DNA of 64,000 nucleotides from Celeribacter ethanolicus (GCF_001550095.1 NZ_LRUC01000052.1:124001-188000), one strand, 5' to 3'. Positions 34,651 to 44,256 are shown, numbered from the stretch's first letter. Notes: generated from the letters alone by a model not told the origin. A program made the numbers and translations.

Positions 34651-36402
34651 TCAGCGTTTCAGCCAGACATTGGTCCAATCACCCTGCCCGCCCAACGCGT
34701 AGGGTTGGAAGTTCTCGACCGCGGGCCCACGATAAAGCACGACCTGCTCCGAGTAGTAGGGCACCACCGGCGCATCGGCCATGACCAGCTCGTCGACCTG
34801 GGCCCAGAGCCGCGCGGCCTCTTCGGGCGTGGTGGCGTTGATCGCCTGTTTGGCGACCTCATTGGCCTCCGGATTGTTGTAGTCGGTGTAGTTGTAGGTC
34901 TGGTGGCGCCCGTCAAAGGTGAACTGCGGCTGGAAGACCGACCGCGCAGCGCCGCCGACCCAATCCGGCGCCCAGCCGACCGGCGCGATGTCCCATGCCC
35001 CCTCTTCGGTGTTGCGCGGATTGGTCATGAATTTGGAATAGTAATCCGAGGCCGTCACCGGAGTGAGCTCCAACGTGATCCCCGCCTCCGCCATAGCGGC
35101 CTGAATGGTCTGGGCGATCTCCGGTTGGTTGTTCTGATTGCGATATGGCATCTTAAGCGTGATGCCATCCGGGTAGCCCGCCTCGGCCAGAAGCGCGCGC
35201 GCCTTCTCGGGATCCCCGGCATCGCCCTCGGAGGGGTAGAGATCGAAGTCGTGATAGCCCAGAACACCAGCGCCGAAGATGCCGCTTTGCGGTTGTGCCA
35301 TGGCAGGCCCGCCCATCTGCTGCACCAGAGCCGTCTTGTCGATGGCGTAGTTCAGAGCCTGGCGCACGCGCAGATCCTTCAAGGCGCCGCCATTGTTGTC
35401 GGACACGGTGTTGATGAACAGAAACGCGGTGCGCCCGGCCGACATGGTCATCACCTTGTCGTCCGCCGTCGCGGTCAGAAGCGACAGGATCGCGGGCGGG
35501 ATGGTGATGTCATAGACCATATCCGCGTCGCCGGCCTGAAGCTGTTGAATGGCCGCATCCGGCTGAATGCCGAAGGTGATTTCGATATTGTCGACATTGG
35601 CGGCGCGCAGCGGATCCGCCTCGGCACTCCAGGCCGGGTTGCGCGCGAGTGTCAGGGAGGCGTCGGGGACGTAATCCACCGGCGTGTAAGGCCCGGATGC
35701 GATGAAGTTTTCGCGATACTCCGGCCCATCCGGCATATAGTCGAGCACTTCGATCGGTGCGGGCGCGGAGGTCGGCAGGGACACCATGTAGATGAAATCG
35801 CCCGCGGTCTCGGACAGTGTGATGTCCACGGTCAGATCGTCAGGCTGGGTGATGCCCGAGATGTCGTTCTCCTCGATATAGGCCTTCATCGCCTCGACCG
35901 TCGGTTCCACCTCGGCGAAGCCGTCGCAGAACGTGTCCATCCCGTCGATCAGCGACACGAAATAGGTCAGCATCGCGGACCCCAGCGCCGGATTGCACAT
36001 GCGTTTCACGCCGCGCTCGAAATCGGTCGAGGTGATCTGACGCGCGCCGCCCGGCGTGTTCCACATCGCTCCTTCGCGCAGATGAAAGGTGTAGGTCAGC
36101 CCCCCGTTCGTCGGCTGAGGCACTTCGGTGGCGAGATCGCCGACGGGGCGAATGCGCTCTTCTTCGTCGGTGGAGGCGTGATAGCTGATCAACGTGCGTT
36201 GCGTCGCACGCAGGAAATTGTTGGTGGTCACCAGCGCCCCACTCGTCGGGTCGAAGTGATCCAGATCGGCTGTGCCGACGATCCTGAGCGTGCCGCCCTT
36301 TTGCGCATCCTGGGCCAGTGCTCCACCCGCCAGTGCAAGCGTCATGGCCGTGCAGACCGCTGTGTTCCGGAACGCGTGCTCCGAGAGCTGTATCAGTTTC
36401 AT
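34651..36402 (-). CDS. Peptide ABC transporter substrate-binding protein
   Basis: This is a periplasmic binding protein of family 5 (SBP_bac_5), 583 residues. The start at 36402 (MKLIQLSEH) has AGGGAAG upstream; the signal peptide ends AGGALAQ. The family pattern GGTLRIVGTADLDHFDPTS and later RDLRVRQALNYAIDKTALV (written here in two family-typical parts) is present. It is the first gene of the six-gene operon SBP-ATPase-permease-permease-prolyl aminopeptidase-aminopeptidase P, so its ligand is probably a proline-containing peptide. Confidence 0.94.
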   Translation of the reverse strand: MKLIQLSEHAFRNTAVCTAMTLALAGGALAQDAQKGGTLRIVGTADLDHFDPTSGALVTTNNFLRATQRTLISYHASTDEEERIRPVGDLATEVPQPTNGGLTYTFHLREGAMWNTPGGARQITSTDFERGVKRMCNPALGSAMLTYFVSLIDGMDTFCDGFAEVEPTVEAMKAYIEENDISGITQPDDLTVDITLSETAGDFIYMVSLPTSAPAPIEVLDYMPDGPEYRENFIASGPYTPVDYVPDASLTLARNPAWSAEADPLRAANVDNIEITFGIQPDAAIQQLQAGDADMVYDITIPPAILSLLTATADDKVMTMSAGRTAFLFINTVSDNNGGALKDLRVRQALNYAIDKTALVQQMGGPAMAQPQSGIFGAGVLGYHDFDLYPSEGDAGDPEKARALLAEAGYPDGITLKMPYRNQNNQPEIAQTIQAAMAEAGITLELTPVTASDYYSKFMTNPRNTEEGAWDIAPVGWAPDWVGGAARSVFQPQFTFDGRHQTYNYTDYNNPEANEVAKQAINATTPEEAARLWAQVDELVMADAPVVPYYSEQVVLYRGPAVENFQPYALGGQGDWTNVWLKR

Positions 36403-36547
36403 GTGACTTCCCTGCTTGTTCATTATGCAGCCACGCTAGCAACAGCATCGCTCGCAATCCAGCATAAAATACTATTTGTATTTTTAATGTAGATTAAAAA
36501 TGTTTTATGCGCATTTTTTAACATATGCGCAAAATATAAGCAGAAAC

Positions 36548-36586
36548 GAAAAACGCCCTGACCTGTCAAAACAACAGATCAGGGCG
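36548..36586 (-). terminator. Rho-independent terminator of the hydroxyproline operon
   Basis: Read on the minus strand, CGCCCTGA and TCAGGGCG form an 8-bp stem around a 17-base loop, followed by TTTTT. It lies just after the semialdehyde dehydrogenase stop and separates this operon from the peptide importer. Confidence 0.8.
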
Positions 36587-36599
36587 CGGGCTGTGATGG

Positions 36600-38114
36600 T
36601 TACACGAGGTCCAGCGGCAGAACGGCAGACGGGATGTTCTGATAGCAAACCGGACGCAGAAAGCGACGAATCGCCATCGTCCCCACGGAGGTCGCCCCGA
36701 AATTGGTCGAGGCCGGGTAAGGCCCGCCGTGCACCATGCTGTCGCACACCTCGACGCCGGTCGGGAACCCATTTGCCATGACGCGGCCCGCCTTGCGTTC
36801 GAGAATGGGCATGAGCTGACCCGCAAGCGCCATATCGGCCTCGTCCATATGCAGGGTCGCGGTCAGCTGGCCCTCAAAGGATTTCGCCACCTCGATCATT
36901 TGCGCCGCATCCTTCACGGTGACGATCAGACCGAGCGGACCAAAGACCTCTTCCGACAGGGTCTCATTCGCCAGCCAATCTTCGGCCTTCACTTTGAACA
37001 GGAAGGGCTTCGCCTCGCGGCGGTCGCACATCTGGGTCAAAAGCTCCTGCACGCCGGGCTGGGTTTTGATCTTGGCGCCGCCTTTGACATAGGCGCTGGC
37101 GATGCCCTCGGTGAGCATGACCTGTGACCCGGTGGCGGTGAGCGCCGCGAGCGCCGCTTTGGTAAAGGCCTCTTCTTCGGCACCTTCGATAACCACGACG
37201 ATCCCCGGATTGGTGCAGAACTGCCCCGCCCCCATCGCCAGCGACCCGGCCCAGCCTTTGCCAAGTTCCTCACCGCGCGCCGAGAGCGCCTCGGGCAAGA
37301 GGAACATCGGGTTGACCGAGCCCAGCTCGCCAAAGAACGGGATCGGGTTGACCCGCTTGGCGCAGAGATCGAACAGCGCGCGGCCACCAGCGAGAGAGCC
37401 GGTGAAGCCCACGGCATTGATCAGAGGATGCTGGACCAAAGCCGCGCCGACCTCGTGCGCGCCGCCATGCACCATTGAGAAGACGCCCGCAGGCAAGCCG
37501 TATGTTTCAATTGCGGCTTTGAAGGCGTCGGCGACGATCTCGGAGGTGGCCGGGTGGGCTTCGTGGCCCTTCACAACGACAGGACACCCCGCCGCCAAGG
37601 CAGAGGCCGTATCGCCGCCCGCGACCGAGAAAGCGAGCGGAAAATTCGACGCGCCGAACACCGCGACCGGCCCGATGGGGCGCTGCATCAGACGCAGATC
37701 GGGACGCGGCAGAGGCGCGCGATTCGGCAGGGCCTCGTCATGGCGGCGGTCCAGATAGTCGCCTTTGCGAATGTGATCGGCAAAAAGTTTGAGCTGGCCA
37801 GTGGTGCGTTCGCGCTCGCCCACAAGACGCGCTTCGGGCAGGCCGCTTTCCGCCATGGCAGTGGGCGTGATCAGATCGGCGCGGGCTTCGATCTCGGCGG
37901 CGATGGTTTCGAGAAACGCCGCGCGCTCTTCGCGCGTCGTGTAGCCATAGGTCCAGAACGCGTCCTCTGCGGCCTGCACGGCCTGGTCGACCAGCGCGGG
38001 CGTGCCTTTGGAAAAACTCTGGCCCTCGCCGGTCGTCGGCGTGGAGGTAAAGCTCTCCGCGCCCGCAACCCATGCGCCTGCAATCAAATGTTTCCCATGC
38101 GGGGTGAATGTCAT
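36600..38114 (-). CDS. 2-Ketoglutarate semialdehyde dehydrogenase (NADP+)
   Basis: This ALDH-superfamily enzyme oxidises alpha-ketoglutarate semialdehyde to 2-oxoglutarate, the last step of hydroxyproline degradation. It has 504 residues. VFGASNFPLAFSVAGGDTASAL is part of the cofactor region, FTGSLAGGRALFDL follows, FFGELGSVNPMF carries the general-base Glu, and GAGQFCTNPG contains the catalytic Cys. The start at 38114 (MTFTPHG) has AAGGA 7 bases upstream. The family call is strengthened by the adjacent epimerase and dehydrogenase. Confidence 0.92.
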   Translation of the reverse strand: MTFTPHGKHLIAGAWVAGAESFTSTPTTGEGQSFSKGTPALVDQAVQAAEDAFWTYGYTTREERAAFLETIAAEIEARADLITPTAMAESGLPEARLVGERERTTGQLKLFADHIRKGDYLDRRHDEALPNRAPLPRPDLRLMQRPIGPVAVFGASNFPLAFSVAGGDTASALAAGCPVVVKGHEAHPATSEIVADAFKAAIETYGLPAGVFSMVHGGAHEVGAALVQHPLINAVGFTGSLAGGRALFDLCAKRVNPIPFFGELGSVNPMFLLPEALSARGEELGKGWAGSLAMGAGQFCTNPGIVVVIEGAEEEAFTKAALAALTATGSQVMLTEGIASAYVKGGAKIKTQPGVQELLTQMCDRREAKPFLFKVKAEDWLANETLSEEVFGPLGLIVTVKDAAQMIEVAKSFEGQLTATLHMDEADMALAGQLMPILERKAGRVMANGFPTGVEVCDSMVHGGPYPASTNFGATSVGTMAIRRFLRPVCYQNIPSAVLPLDLV

Positions 38115-38162
38115 GTCGTATCCTTTCAGAATCTCAGAACAGCCGACGCCGCGCACGACACC

Positions 38163-39176
38163 TCACACCACGGTAAACCCGTGGGCATAGGGGTCGCGGT
38201 CGTCGATGAAGATGGTGTTGAAGCCGGTCTGGCGCGCCCATCCGCCAATAGAGGGGATGATCGCATCGCGCTCTTTGTCCTTGGCACCGACTTTGACGGC
38301 GGCTTCGACGCGGCCCTTGAACAGGCTGCCGATGATGCTTTCGTGGATAAATTCATCACCCACGTTGAGCCGACCTTTGGCGGCCCATTGCGCCATGCGC
38401 GCCGAGGTGCCGGTGCCACAGGGCGAGCGGTCGATGGCCTTGTCGCCATAGAACACGGCGTTGCGGGCCGTCGCGCCCTCGATCGTCGGTTTGCCGGTCC
38501 ACATGATATGCGACAGCCCGTTGATCTCGGGCTTTTCGGGGTGCACGAAATCGTATTTCTCATTGAGCGCCCGACGCAGCGCCCGACTCATTTCGATCAA
38601 CTCGCCCGCCGTAAAATCGGCCATATCATTGAAACAGGCCTGCGGCTCGACGATGGCGTAGAAATTGCCGCCATAAGACACATCCACCGTGACGTCGCCA
38701 AGCGCGTCGATCTCGGCGGTCATGCCTTCGGCGTAAAGAAAGGCGGGCACATTGGTGAGGCGCACCTCTTCGACAAAGCGGCCCTCCTGGCGGTAGTCGA
38801 TGGCCACAGGACCGGCGGGCGTATCGAGCCTGAGCTTGCCCGGCTCTTTCGGCGTCACCAACCCGTTCTCGATCGCCATTGTGACCGTGCCGATGGTGCC
38901 GTGCCCGCACATCGGCAGACAGCCGGAGGTCTCGATGAACAGCACGGCGACATCGCAATCCTCGCGCGTCGGCGGGTAGAGGATGGAGCCGGACATCATG
39001 TCATGCCCGCGCGGCTCGAACATCAGCCCGGTGCGGATCCAGTCGAAGTCGCGCAGGAAATGCGCGCGCTTTTCGATCATGTTCGCGCCTTCGAGACGCG
39101 GACCGCCCCCCGCCACAAGACGCACGGGGTTGCCACAGGTGTGGCCGTCGATACAGGTGAAGGTGTGATTGCTCAT
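38163..39176 (-). CDS. 4-Hydroxyproline 2-epimerase (proline racemase family)
   Basis: It converts trans-4-hydroxy-L-proline to cis-4-hydroxy-D-proline. The product has 337 residues. Both catalytic cysteines are present: Cys90 in LPMCGHGTIG and Cys253 in SPCGTGTSAR, so this is a two-base epimerase and not the Ser/Cys dehydratase form. The N-terminal DGHTCGNPVRLVAGG is typical. The gene overlaps the dehydrogenase upstream by four bases. Confidence 0.94.
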   Translation of the reverse strand: MSNHTFTCIDGHTCGNPVRLVAGGGPRLEGANMIEKRAHFLRDFDWIRTGLMFEPRGHDMMSGSILYPPTREDCDVAVLFIETSGCLPMCGHGTIGTVTMAIENGLVTPKEPGKLRLDTPAGPVAIDYRQEGRFVEEVRLTNVPAFLYAEGMTAEIDALGDVTVDVSYGGNFYAIVEPQACFNDMADFTAGELIEMSRALRRALNEKYDFVHPEKPEINGLSHIMWTGKPTIEGATARNAVFYGDKAIDRSPCGTGTSARMAQWAAKGRLNVGDEFIHESIIGSLFKGRVEAAVKVGAKDKERDAIIPSIGGWARQTGFNTIFIDDRDPYAHGFTVV

Positions 39177-40420
39177 GCGCGATATCCGGCAAATCTGGTG
39201 GGACGGAACGGGGTAAGATCGAGGGACGGTGTGCGCCCGGCGATCAGATCAGAGACCACCCGGGCGGTTCCCGCAGATTGCGTGAGACCCAGGTGGCCAT
39301 GGCCAAAGGCGAACACCACGGAAGAGGTGTCGGGATGTGCGCCGATGACAGGGAGGGAGTCCGGCATGGAGGGGCGGAACCCCATCCATTGTGTGCCGCC
39401 TTCGGTGTCGAGTGTCGGCAGGAAGCGCTTGGCCTTGGTCAAAAGCGCCTCGGCGCGGGCCATGCGCGGGGCGAGGGTCATCCCGCCCAGTTCGACCGCA
39501 CCGCCGACCCGCACGCCCTCGCCGATTTTCGTGACGACGAAGCCATGATCGGAGAAGGTCAGATGGGTTTTCAGATCGAACGCGCCGGCAGGCAGTGTGG
39601 TGTTATAGCCGCGCTCAGTTTCGAGCGGCAGCTTGAGGCCGAGGGTCTTGAGAAGCGGATTGCCATAGGCCCCTGCGGCCAGGACAATTTTATCGAACCG
39701 CTCCGCGCCTTCCTCAGAATGCACGACAGCCCCCTGCTCTGCCGGTTCGATCCGGGTGACATCGCGGCGGGCGAAAGTGGTGCCCAGCCGTTGCGCCTCT
39801 TCAGCGATGCGCCGGGTCCAGACCGCCGGATCGGTGACGTTCTTCCACTCGGGCGTGAACCCCGCATGGGTAAAGCGCGGATCAATGCCGGGCTGAATCT
39901 CGGCAATCGCCTCCGGGCCTGTCAGGAATTCGAATTTCACCCCGGCCTTGCGGCGCTCGTCCCAGCCCTTTTGGCTGACCTGAAACGCGGCCTCGCCTTC
40001 GTAGAGCTGCATCTGTCCCTCGGGACGGATAAGATCGGAAAGATTGAAATCGACCACCAGCGCATCGAGCGCCTCTTGCGACAGGCGCATCATGTCGGAC
40101 TGCGCCTTGAGTGCTGCGACATAGCGGTCCCGCCAGCTCGCGCGCCAATACCGGATGAGCCAGGGAGCGATTGTCAAAGCATAGGCGGGCGGCACGGAGA
40201 GCGGCCCGAGCGGGTCGAGCAGCCATTTCGGCGCCTTCTTCATGATCCCCGGCGTCGCCAGCGGAATCACATCGGCAAAAGCAAAGGCACCGGCATTGCC
40301 CTGCGAGGCCCCGGCGGCCACGCCGTCACGGTCGAGCAGCGTCACGGCATGACCGTCACGCACCAGATCGAGCGCGGCGCTTGCGCCGATGATTCCCGCT
40401 CCGATAACACAAACCTTCAT
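39173..40420 (-). CDS. FAD-dependent D-amino acid (D-hydroxyproline) dehydrogenase
   Basis: This DadA-like flavoprotein has 415 residues with the N-terminal dinucleotide-binding motif VIGAGIIGASAALDLVRDGH and a C-terminal FAFGHGHLGLTQSAGTARVV. Position directly before the epimerase suggests it oxidises cis-4-hydroxy-D-proline to pyrroline-4-hydroxy-2-carboxylate. It is the first gene of the minus-strand operon, transcribed from the region containing the 40501-40510 palindrome. Confidence 0.92.
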   Translation of the reverse strand: MKVCVIGAGIIGASAALDLVRDGHAVTLLDRDGVAAGASQGNAGAFAFADVIPLATPGIMKKAPKWLLDPLGPLSVPPAYALTIAPWLIRYWRASWRDRYVAALKAQSDMMRLSQEALDALVVDFNLSDLIRPEGQMQLYEGEAAFQVSQKGWDERRKAGVKFEFLTGPEAIAEIQPGIDPRFTHAGFTPEWKNVTDPAVWTRRIAEEAQRLGTTFARRDVTRIEPAEQGAVVHSEEGAERFDKIVLAAGAYGNPLLKTLGLKLPLETERGYNTTLPAGAFDLKTHLTFSDHGFVVTKIGEGVRVGGAVELGGMTLAPRMARAEALLTKAKRFLPTLDTEGGTQWMGFRPSMPDSLPVIGAHPDTSSVVFAFGHGHLGLTQSAGTARVVSDLIAGRTPSLDLTPFRPTRFAGYRA

Positions 40421-40500
40421 GAAGAGAGCCCTTCCCTGATCTCACGGCCAGATCTCACGACCTAATCTCATGGCCGGAACGCTAACACCCTGCATTTGCC

Positions 40501-40510
40501 TTGTCGACAA
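40501..40510. promoter_or_regulatory. TTGTCGACAA palindrome, candidate GntR operator
   Basis: This perfect 10-bp palindrome lies in the divergent promoter region between the dehydrogenase operon and the GntR regulator gene. An identical copy precedes the DapA-family gene (41435-41444). The spacing and sequence fit FCD-type GntR operators (TTGTnnACAA style). Confidence 0.65.
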
Positions 40511-40590
40511 TAAAAATTTTAAAAAGGGTATGGCGCCGTATTCCCCGTTTATGCAAACATATTTCACGTTGAGCAGAGGACATCCAACTC

Positions 40591-41307
40591 ATGACAAAAA
40601 CCAAAGAAAAAAAAGCCGATCACCCTCCGCTGAAGCGTGGATCGGGGGTCACGCATGTCTATGAGACCCTGCGCAACGAGATCATCGAGCTGAAACTCAC
40701 CCCCGGCAGCCCGATCGACGAGGTTCAGTTGTCCGAGCGGTTTTCGCTGTCGCGCACGCCGATCCGGGAGGCGCTTGTGCGGCTGGCAGCCGAGGGGCTT
40801 ATTACCACGCTGACCAACCGCGCCACGATCGTCTCCAACATCGACTTTCTGAATTTGGCCGACTTCTTTGACGCGCTCACACTGATGTACCGCGTCACCA
40901 CCCGCCTTGCCGCGCAGAAGCATCGCCCGGAGCATATCGCGGAAATTCAGGCGTTTCAGGACGCCTTTGCCCAGACCGTCGCCGAACAGGATGTGCTCGG
41001 GATGATTGCCAGCAATCGCGATTTCCATGTCGCCATCGCCAGGGCGGGTGGCAATCGCTATTACATCGAACTGTTCACCCGGCTGCTGGACGAAGGCCGA
41101 CGCATCTTGCGGCTGTATTATTCTTCTTTCAACGACAAGCTGCCGCAACAATATGTCACCGAGCACGAAGACATGATTGCCGCCATTGTCGCCCGGGACG
41201 TGAGCCGCGCGGATGAGCTGGCCCGAATCCATGCGGACCAGATCGTGTTGCAGATCCAGTCTTATATCTCCGCAGATACGCGCCCGAACGCGACCCTGTC
41301 GCTCTAA
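40591..41307 (+). CDS. GntR-family regulator, FCD domain
   Basis: This 238-residue regulator has an N-terminal winged helix (about residues 20-80) with SPIDEVQLSERFSLSRTPIR and EALVRLAAEGLI, and a C-terminal all-helical FCD ligand domain with metal-type His residues (NRDFHVAIARAGGN, and TEHEDMIAAI). It is placed between the two arms of the hydroxyproline cluster and is likely their local regulator. The N-terminus is Lys-rich. Confidence 0.92.
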   Translation: MTKTKEKKADHPPLKRGSGVTHVYETLRNEIIELKLTPGSPIDEVQLSERFSLSRTPIREALVRLAAEGLITTLTNRATIVSNIDFLNLADFFDALTLMYRVTTRLAAQKHRPEHIAEIQAFQDAFAQTVAEQDVLGMIASNRDFHVAIARAGGNRYYIELFTRLLDEGRRILRLYYSSFNDKLPQQYVTEHEDMIAAIVARDVSRADELARIHADQIVLQIQSYISADTRPNATLSL

Positions 41308-41329
41308 ACGGCAGCACATCCCCTTTACG

Positions 41330-41357
41330 AGAGCGGCCTTTCAGGGCCGCTCTTTTT
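41330..41357 (+). terminator. Rho-independent terminator after the GntR gene
   Basis: AGAGCGGCC / GGCCGCTCT is a 9-bp stem with a loop of about 5 bases and a TTTTT tail, 22 bp after the regulator stop. Confidence 0.85.
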
Positions 41358-41434
41358 CATTTCCGGCACAAATATCACCAACAACCGATTGCTTTTTAAT
41401 CATTTTCACTTCGGTTTTCATTTTTAAATTTTAT

Positions 41435-41444
41435 TTGTCGACAA
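41435..41444. promoter_or_regulatory. Second TTGTCGACAA palindrome
   Basis: Identical to 40501-40510. It lies 148 bp before the DapA-family start, in AT-rich promoter-like sequence (AATTTTATTTG upstream, AATTATTAATCC downstream). Confidence 0.65.
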
Positions 41445-41591
41445 TTATTAATCCAAATGATATTTCAAAAATCGACACGATTGGACGCACCCGGGAAATA
41501 CGTCGGACCGTCCAGCCACGGATCACAAGACACCGCAGGAGGTCCGGCCCATGACCGCATCTCTGCAAGGAACATTTTGAAAGGACCGCAG

Positions 41592-42521
41592 ATGAGCGAC
41601 TCAATCTTTACCGGCTGCATTCCCGCGCTGATGACCCCCTGCACAGAGGCGCGCGAGCCCGATTACGCGGCTCTGGCCCGCAAGGGTCAGGAGCTGATCG
41701 CAGCGGGCATGTCCGCCGTGGTCTACTGTGGCTCCATGGGCGACTGGCCGCTTTTGACCGACGAGCAGCGCATGAAGGGCGTCGAAGTCCTCGTCGAGGC
41801 CGGCGTGCCCGTCATCGTCGGCACCGGCGCCGTGAACACGAAATCCGCCGTCGCCCACGCCGCCCATGCCGCAAAAGTCGGCGCCAAAGGTCTGATGGTG
41901 ATCCCGCGCGTCCTGTCCCGCGGCGCGTCCGTTCCGGCCCAAAAGGCGCATTTCGCCGCCATTCTCGACGCCGCCAAAGACATCCCGGCGGTGATCTACA
42001 ACAGCCCCTATTACGGCTTCGCCACCCGCGCCGATTTGTTCTTCGAGCTGAACGCCGCCTACCCGAACCTCATCGGCTTCAAGGAATTCGGCGGCGCCAA
42101 GGATCTGACCTACGCGGCCGAAACCATCACCTCGGGCAATGACGACCTGACCCTCATGGTCGGCGTCGACACTCAGGTCTGCCATGGTTTCATCAACTGC
42201 GGCGCGACGGGCGCGATCACCGGCATCGGCAACGCGCTTCCGAAAGAGGTGCTGCACCTCGTCGCGCTGAGCAAGAAAGCCGCCACCGGCGACATCGAGG
42301 CCCGCAAGAAAGCCAAAGAGCTGGAAGACGCGCTGATGGTGCTGTCGACCTTCGACGAAGGCCCGGAACTTGTCCTGTTCTACAAGCGCCTCATGGTTCT
42401 CGCGGGCGATGCGGAATATGAGCTGCATTTCAACGAAACCGATATGCTCTCGCCCGCGCAGCAAGCCCATGTCGACAGCCAATACGCGCTGTTCCGCGCC
42501 TGGTATGACGCCTGGGCCTGA
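41592..42521 (+). CDS. DapA-family enzyme, probable pyrroline-4-hydroxy-2-carboxylate deaminase
   Basis: This 309-residue Schiff-base TIM-barrel enzyme has the Lys in GFKEFGGAKD and the Tyr in IYNSPYYGFATR, both catalytic in the family. The general dihydrodipicolinate synthase function is unlikely because it sits in a hydroxyproline cluster; the known pathway needs a DapA-like deaminase at this step to make 2-ketoglutarate semialdehyde. The start at 41592 has AAGGA upstream; an alternative frame from 41457 is rejected. Confidence 0.88.
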   Translation: MSDSIFTGCIPALMTPCTEAREPDYAALARKGQELIAAGMSAVVYCGSMGDWPLLTDEQRMKGVEVLVEAGVPVIVGTGAVNTKSAVAHAAHAAKVGAKGLMVIPRVLSRGASVPAQKAHFAAILDAAKDIPAVIYNSPYYGFATRADLFFELNAAYPNLIGFKEFGGAKDLTYAAETITSGNDDLTLMVGVDTQVCHGFINCGATGAITGIGNALPKEVLHLVALSKKAATGDIEARKKAKELEDALMVLSTFDEGPELVLFYKRLMVLAGDAEYELHFNETDMLSPAQQAHVDSQYALFRAWYDAWA

Positions 42522-42546
42522 TCGCCTGACATCGCCCTGAAGGACA

Positions 42547-42576
42547 AAGGCGGGCGCTTTGAGTGGCCCGCCTTCT
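42547..42576 (+). terminator. Candidate terminator after the DapA-family gene
   Basis: AAGGCGGGC / GCCCGCCTT forms a 9-bp stem with a 10-base loop but only a short T/C tail, so it is a weaker terminator. Confidence 0.5.
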
Positions 42577-42928
42577 CCATGCCAGCGCGCACGTCATCAA
42601 GAGTGTATCGTGCCCGCCCTTGTCGGTCAGGGATTGCTCTCATTGTTGCGGACACAAATACATGCTTTAACGAGAAAACATGGTAAAAAATACGGTGCGC
42701 ATGGACACAGCCACGGATCAAAGCGCCGGTGACGGGCGGAAAGCGGAACGGCAGCACCTGCGTGCCGACCCCGACAACAGCAGCAAAACCGCCCGACAGG
42801 CCGCTGGTCCGGGTCTGAAGATTGCGCCTGTTTCGGACAGCACATTGTCTCACGGAGTGTCCGCGCCTGCACCGCCACCGACATCACCACATAAGCAGGC
42901 CTCGCCCTGCGGACCAAAGGACTATGAG
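42577..42928. other. Intergenic leader before the Ldh2-type gene
   Basis: This 352-bp stretch has no supported gene. A reading frame extends from 42680 into the next gene, but its first 83 codons are Pro/Ala/Arg-rich and unlike the family. It may contain a separate promoter for the reductase gene; no clear TTGTCGACAA copy is present. Confidence 0.5.
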
Positions 42929-43960
42929 ATGAGCACCCCTGCCCCGATTTCCGTTGAAACCCTGCACACACGTGTCCAGTCGATTTTCCAGTCCTGCGGC
43001 CTCACCCCGCAAAATGCCAGTGCCGTCACCGACGTGATCGTCGCGGGCGAGCGGGACCATTGCAAATCGCACGGGATTTACCGGATCGAAGGCTGTCTGC
43101 GCGTGATCAAGGCAGGCATGGTCAAACCCGATGCCATCCCGGAGCTCCATGACAGCGGCAAGGCCGTGATCGAGGTGGATGCCCATGCCGGGTTTTCCAA
43201 TCCAGCGTTTTTTGCCGCCAAGGACACGCTTGTGGCACGGGCGAAAGAGACCGGAATTGCCGCTCTGGTGATCCGCGATTGTCTGCATTTCTCGGCGCTG
43301 TGGCACGATGTCGAGGCGCTGGCCGAAGAAGGCCTCGCCGCATTGTCCATGTGCCCGAGCTACGCCTCGGTCGCCCCCACCGGCGGCACCGAGCCTTTGC
43401 TGGGCACCAACCCCTTTGCCTTCGGCTGGCCGCGCCCGGGCCCCCACCCTTATGTCTTCGACTTCGCTACTTCGGTGGCAGCAAGAGGCGAGATCGAGCT
43501 GCACCGCCGCGCAGGCACGCCAATCCCCGAAGGCTGGGCCATCGACCGCGACGGCAAGCCCACGACCGACCCGGATGCCGCACTTGCCGGGGCGATGTTG
43601 CCTTTTGGTGGGCACAAGGGCTCGGCGATTTCCACCATGGTCGAATTGCTCGCCGGTGCGCTTCTGGGCGAGTTCATGAGCAAGGAGGCGCTTGAGTTCT
43701 CCGGCGGCACGCATCTGTTGCCCCGCCATGGCGCGCTGATCCTGGCACTCGATCCCGCGACCTTCTCCGCGCGCAGCGGCCGCGATCCGCTGGCCGAGGG
43801 CGAACGGCTTTTGACCGCGATTGCCGGACAGGGCGCGCGGCTTCCGTCGCAACGGCGGTTCAAGGCACGCGTCTCCTCCTTGCGGGACGGTATTTTCCTG
43901 AGCGAGGCGGAACTGGCACAGCTCGACCGGTTCGAGGCCGAGGGGCTTGCCGCGCTCTAA
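42929..43960 (+). CDS. Ldh2/MDH2-family dehydrogenase, probable pyrroline-2-carboxylate reductase
   Basis: This NAD(P)H-dependent enzyme of the Ldh2 superfamily has 343 residues: GERDHCKSHGIYRIEGCL, DAHAGFSNPAFFAAK, LGTNPFAFGWPRPG and LPFGGHKGSAISTMVELLAG. In proline/hydroxyproline clusters this family reduces delta-1-pyrroline-2-carboxylate, from D-proline or trans-3-hydroxy-L-proline, to L-proline. The start at 42929 has AAGGA 7 bases upstream. A malate- or lactate-type dehydrogenase is the alternative. Confidence 0.82.
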   Translation: MSTPAPISVETLHTRVQSIFQSCGLTPQNASAVTDVIVAGERDHCKSHGIYRIEGCLRVIKAGMVKPDAIPELHDSGKAVIEVDAHAGFSNPAFFAAKDTLVARAKETGIAALVIRDCLHFSALWHDVEALAEEGLAALSMCPSYASVAPTGGTEPLLGTNPFAFGWPRPGPHPYVFDFATSVAARGEIELHRRAGTPIPEGWAIDRDGKPTTDPDAALAGAMLPFGGHKGSAISTMVELLAGALLGEFMSKEALEFSGGTHLLPRHGALILALDPATFSARSGRDPLAEGERLLTAIAGQGARLPSQRRFKARVSSLRDGIFLSEAELAQLDRFEAEGLAAL

Positions 43961-44256
43961 GCCCGGCTACATCCGATGGAAAGGCGCGGGACACGATCCC
44001 CTCCCGCTGTCTCCCCCAACCTTTGCTGTTCCCCGCGGAAATGTTCCACAGGCCGGAAAGAAATCTTTGCGGTTCGACGTGGTGCGGAGCGTCGAACCGC
44101 AGCTCCGGCACACCGAAGACCTCAAGCGGCGGCGCTCGAATGCCCCCGAGATTTCCGTTTGCAAATCCGGGCACGACAGAAGACTTTATCGCCCAAACGA
44201 GGTGCCGCCCGATAGGGCGAGACCCTTCCTGTTCAGACGACGAATTGAGGCGCGGT

